Positions 60,346 to 64,000 of a stretch of 64,000 nucleotides of DNA are shown here, piece after piece. The DNA is from Chionis minor (lineage: Eukaryota; Chordata; Aves; Charadriiformes; Chionididae): the NCBI GenBank assembly GCA_013398295.1, contig VZSF01006833.1, forward strand, positions 888,601 to 952,600, read 5' to 3'. A program made the position numbers and the translations under genes. How positions within the stretch are numbered: the first letter of the stretch is position 1; each line of letters begins with the position of its first letter. Under the pieces are notes generated by a model. It saw only the letters and a program-made list of their open reading frames with translations, searched no databases and was not told where the DNA came from.

Positions 60346-63300
60346 ATGTTCCTTTCTGGTGAAAGTGTTACCACAGCAAATGAGGCATGAAGCACCTTGC
60401 TGTCCCAGAAGTCACACACTTGAAATGAGGCACAAAATAAAATGTGAGCTAAAAAAGTTGAAAGGGACTGTATCAGTTGACCGCAAGGTTCCCCTCAAAG
60501 CCCTCTTTCTCTGACTTTGGAACATGTCTTTAAATAACCTGTTTGGGGATATTTCAGACAGGGCCACCTAAAATAAATCCAGGAACACTTATGGTCATAG
60601 GCTGTGCAGACATATTTTTGTTTTTTGGCTGCACATTGTCTTTTGCTGAGAAAAAGAGGGGCTGGACTTGAATATTTGTTGCTGTGTTAATTAGGCTCTT
60701 CTGTGCATTCTAGAAACTTTAATTTTACTAATCAGATTCTAACCCCAGTGATTAAACTCTGAGAATTTTGATATTTTTCTTTTAGAGTATGATTATAGGT
60801 ACATTGTTTCTAAGACTCAGACTTTTCAGAAATCATAGATTGGTTCCTGTTCAAAACCCTCCCACTTTGCACGCAACTAGATCCTACGTGTTTGAGCCCA
60901 AGGATGAGAAATGTAATCCCCAGAATTTTGGAAGAAACCCTAATTTAAGTTATCTGCAAGAAAAGTTTAGAGACAATGTTGACTAGTATAATGTTATTGC
61001 TAGGTTATAGTTATTATGATGATATAAAACTTCTGTGCTTAATGCAAATTTTGGTAAATTAATCAGGTTTTGTTTAAAGAAAATTAATTTAATTAGTCTT
61101 CTAAATATATTGATTTCTGTAGGGTTGTGTCAGAAGTATACAGAAACTACAGCAAATACTTCCGGGTTGCATTTAGAGATGAAACAGTAAACCATCTTTT
61201 CCTGTTTGCTAAAACAATACTTTATGCTAGGCAGTATAGGTGAGCATAATGACTGATGGATGATTCTGGATGAAAATGGAATATGGAATAATTCTTTGTA
61301 AATATTTTTGCATAAGGACAGAACGGTATACACACAGCGGAGTGTAATAAAACTGCTCCTGGAAAGGCACAGAAATCCAAAGCTAGTTCTGATAACAAGC
61401 AAGAATCTGGCCTAAGAAGCGATCAGGTAACAGTGACTCATTAGCAAGCCAAGTAGTTTCTTTAAGCTCATGTTTTCTTCTGCTTTCACACGTCTTTCCA
61501 TGTCCCCATCCCTCTTCTGGCCTCCAGACATGGCCTAGGATCTATAAAGTTCATATAAAAAAGAACTTGATTCTATACTCGTATAAGTCAAACTGAATAG
61601 ATTTTCTAATGTTTTCAATAAATTCCTGGTAATCTGTTCATACTCACTCATGTTGGTTTAACATGGGCCTGTAACTGCTCAGCTTGTTCCTACATCTGTT
61701 TCAGCAATTTAGCGAGAACATCTTCTTGTACTGTATGTGAAAGTAATTTCCTATAAACAGAACGAGCCTTGAGCTCTCTATTAAGAGACATTTATTTGGA
61801 GAAGGAAGGAGAAAAGGCATTATGGCTATTAGCTTGTTTCATGGTGTATTGATGAGGAGTCTCTCATTTCCAGGGTCGTAACTCAGAGAAGAGTTAACGT
61901 GGCCTAGGAAGACTCAGATTTTATTCACTAAAGTACTCACTTTCTCCCAGGTAAAATCAGATCTTTTCCGCCCTTAGCCTCCAAGAACAGCATCTATACA
62001 ATTAAGGGGAGGTTTATCAGAAAATGCCACTGGTCCTAGGCTATGCTTTACCTTCCCAATGGGTTGATAATCTCAATCCAAAACGCAATGCACCATGTCC
62101 TCTCTGAAACCAGCATGCTGTAACTCCACTATATACTTACTCGCTGCTTAGAAATTGAATTTTTGAGAACGTTCTTACTGTGGTGTACACGTTACTTTCA
62201 TTAAGCTAGCAGGCTGAATGAACAAGTGAAATGTGCTTCTCCTAACATGGGCAGTATGGAACAAGCTTTAATTGAAAAAGCTGTTACAATCAGAGCAGTT
62301 TATATTAAATTTCTATATGGAAGAAGATCAGTTTTCCATTTTCCCTTCCTTAACTCCTATACAGATGTTAGCATGAAAAAACACCTGTCCAACAGGCAAG
62401 TGATTATTAACTCCACTTTAAAGAACTTCCCTAATAAATAATGTATTTACAGATGGCAAATCTAAAGTCCTAAGTCTTTTTTATTCTATACTGTCTTTTG
62501 AATGCCGCAAAGCCAAGTGGTGGCACAAACTGTAGCCCAGAGAGTCCAGCTTCTGGCTGCTCCTGTGTGCTGTATCGCTATCAGTACAAATGCACTGCAT
62601 CAATTGTGAAACAGCAAAATTCATTCTCCCCAAAATTAGACGTTGGTGCAAATCCTGGGAATGCAAACTGAGCAAGGAGCCAACAGCGCTGTCATGAGAT
62701 CATCACCTTGTGTACTTTCTGACCAACTAGGCCCACAGCCTATGGTAAGATACCTGAATTTTTTTATACTGGTAAAAAATCTGTGATGCTTTAACAGGAA
62801 CTAAATTTAAGATGAAGTTGCAGTAACTTACGTAAGAAGAAATACACTTGCAGGCACAATTCTAAATAATACTGTCTGCTTTCTTGGAGAACTCTATTTT
62901 ACGCTCAGCCCATTTCCCATTTTTCTCACGCCAAGAATATAATGCAGACTCCAGTAGCTTGATGGCTTTCCCTTAACAGCCATCTCAGGATACAGATGAT
63001 TCTGAGCATCTCTGGGATTTTAGCACACAAGTTAGCTGGATTTGTGACAACATTCAGCAGTGAAATAGCTAACAATGCCCCCATTGAAATGGTGGTAGTT
63101 AGGTTTCAGACTTAACATTCTTCTGGAAAGTAACGGAAAAGCCATATCCTCAGAGCTGTAATTTCAGGTGTTTATCTTTGCAATGTCCCTCGTTTCACTC
63201 TCTCATGTTTTCACAGTCACGGCAATTACTGGTTTTGTAATAATACAAAAGTAAGCTGAAAATCTTGTATAGCAATGGAGAGCAGAGCATGGCTAATTTT

Positions 63301-64000
63301 GTGGATGAGGCTTTGCAGAGCATAACTCAGGCTGGGAACAGATGTGCTATTCTCAGCCCAGCTCTGCTTATGAGGAGATTACTGCGCATCAATGCTGACT
63401 TGCTCTTATTTTCCAGCAGAACTGATTGTGTGAGTGCTTCTTCCCCCATTTCAGTTACACCAAGCTGTGTTAACCTAAGTAATGGGAAAACTTGTGGCTA
63501 ACCCAGTTTATTTGGATCAAAATGGGTGAAGGAATCACAAGAACTGGCTTGCGGAAACTGTGGCTTTTGCTGGAGGAGCACCTAAGGAAGAGAGGCAGAA
63601 GGGAGCCGGTGGACAAAGCCTGTTTCCAGGCTGTCCTGCATATACCTTTTGAAAAATTTCACACGTGGTAATGAGAGGGCATCCTATCTGCCTTTCCCGG
63701 ATGAGCGACACTCTGCCTGCAGCATGAACAAGCAGTGAAGTTGCAGTGAAACGCAGCCCATGCTTGAAGCCTCAGGATAGATGAAGAACATCTGTCTTTC
63801 CAGTCACACACATGTTGTGCATGGGCACAGTGTTGAGGAGAAGTCAACCATTTCATTTTAAGATTTGAATGCTTCAGGCCAAATATTGAGATTACTCTAA
63901 TTGACGAAATTGGAACACTGAAAAGCTTTAAATGAAAAGAGAAGAAATTTTTTTTTAAAAGAAGTGATAAAAAAATTATAAATATAGTGAGTGAAACCGC
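60346..64000. other. Unassigned non-coding sequence
   Basis: AT-rich sequence with no recognised repeat family, RNA gene or exon on either strand. Short open frames lack motifs. Confidence 0.4.

Noticed and set aside
1..64000. tRNA, rRNA or CpG-island promoter
   Set aside because: No cloverleaf with A and B boxes, no rRNA-like block and no dense CpG region was seen by reading both strands; a computational scan could still find a degraded tRNA-derived piece.

Overview
The window reads as vertebrate, almost certainly bird, nuclear DNA. The basis is the dominant repeat: many 5'-truncated CR1 LINE fragments ending in the CR1-type tandem 8-bp tail (units such as CATAGAAT read on the antisense strand). 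Two avian-type endogenous retroviral solo LTRs and several very old MIR/L2-like fragments support this. N bases at 14863, 24864 and 44803-44806 (the last inside a poly-T run) indicate a draft assembly. The species cannot be named from this stretch.

No host protein-coding gene, tRNA, rRNA, CpG island or CRISPR array could be supported. The longest open frames are either CR1 ORF2 remnants (1095-1829, 39182-39402, 43715-43909 and others) or chance frames that match nothing I recognise. The window is best described as intergenic or long-intron sequence.

Layout. 1-10 kb: a long CR1 (1006-1830, minus strand) with a readable ORF2 C-terminus, then smaller CR1 copies at 7801 and 9598; the latter is flanked by a perfect 14-bp direct repeat. 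10-21 kb: mostly unassigned AT-rich sequence with old MIR-like pieces, a short inverted repeat (16552-16587) and a 15-bp tandem duplication (19339-19368). 21.9-22.9 kb: a decayed CR1 on the minus strand followed by a small CR1 tail on the plus strand. 25-27 kb: (TG)n arrays, a perfect 11-bp inverted repeat (25491-25525) and a CR1 tail abutting (TG)17. 27-34 kb: largely repeat-free, with a patch near 28.1-28.9 kb that might be regulatory. 34.06-34.60 kb: a solo LTR on the plus strand. 39.2 kb: a CR1 on the plus strand. 42.3-44.1 kb: two related CR1 copies in the same orientation. 48.56-49.31 kb: a second solo LTR, on the minus strand. 50-59 kb: unassigned sequence with simple repeats. 59.15-60.35 kb: a very old, heavily mutated CR1. 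60.35-64 kb: nothing recognised.

There is no set of genes here working together. The story is layered transposon deposition: ancient MIR/L2-like pieces and the old CR1, then younger CR1 copies, then LTR insertions that lost their internal regions. I did not find a convincing new biological system. The best leads are the CR1 copy with the long target-site duplication and a few candidate regulatory or exon-like signals, all needing comparison with other bird genomes.
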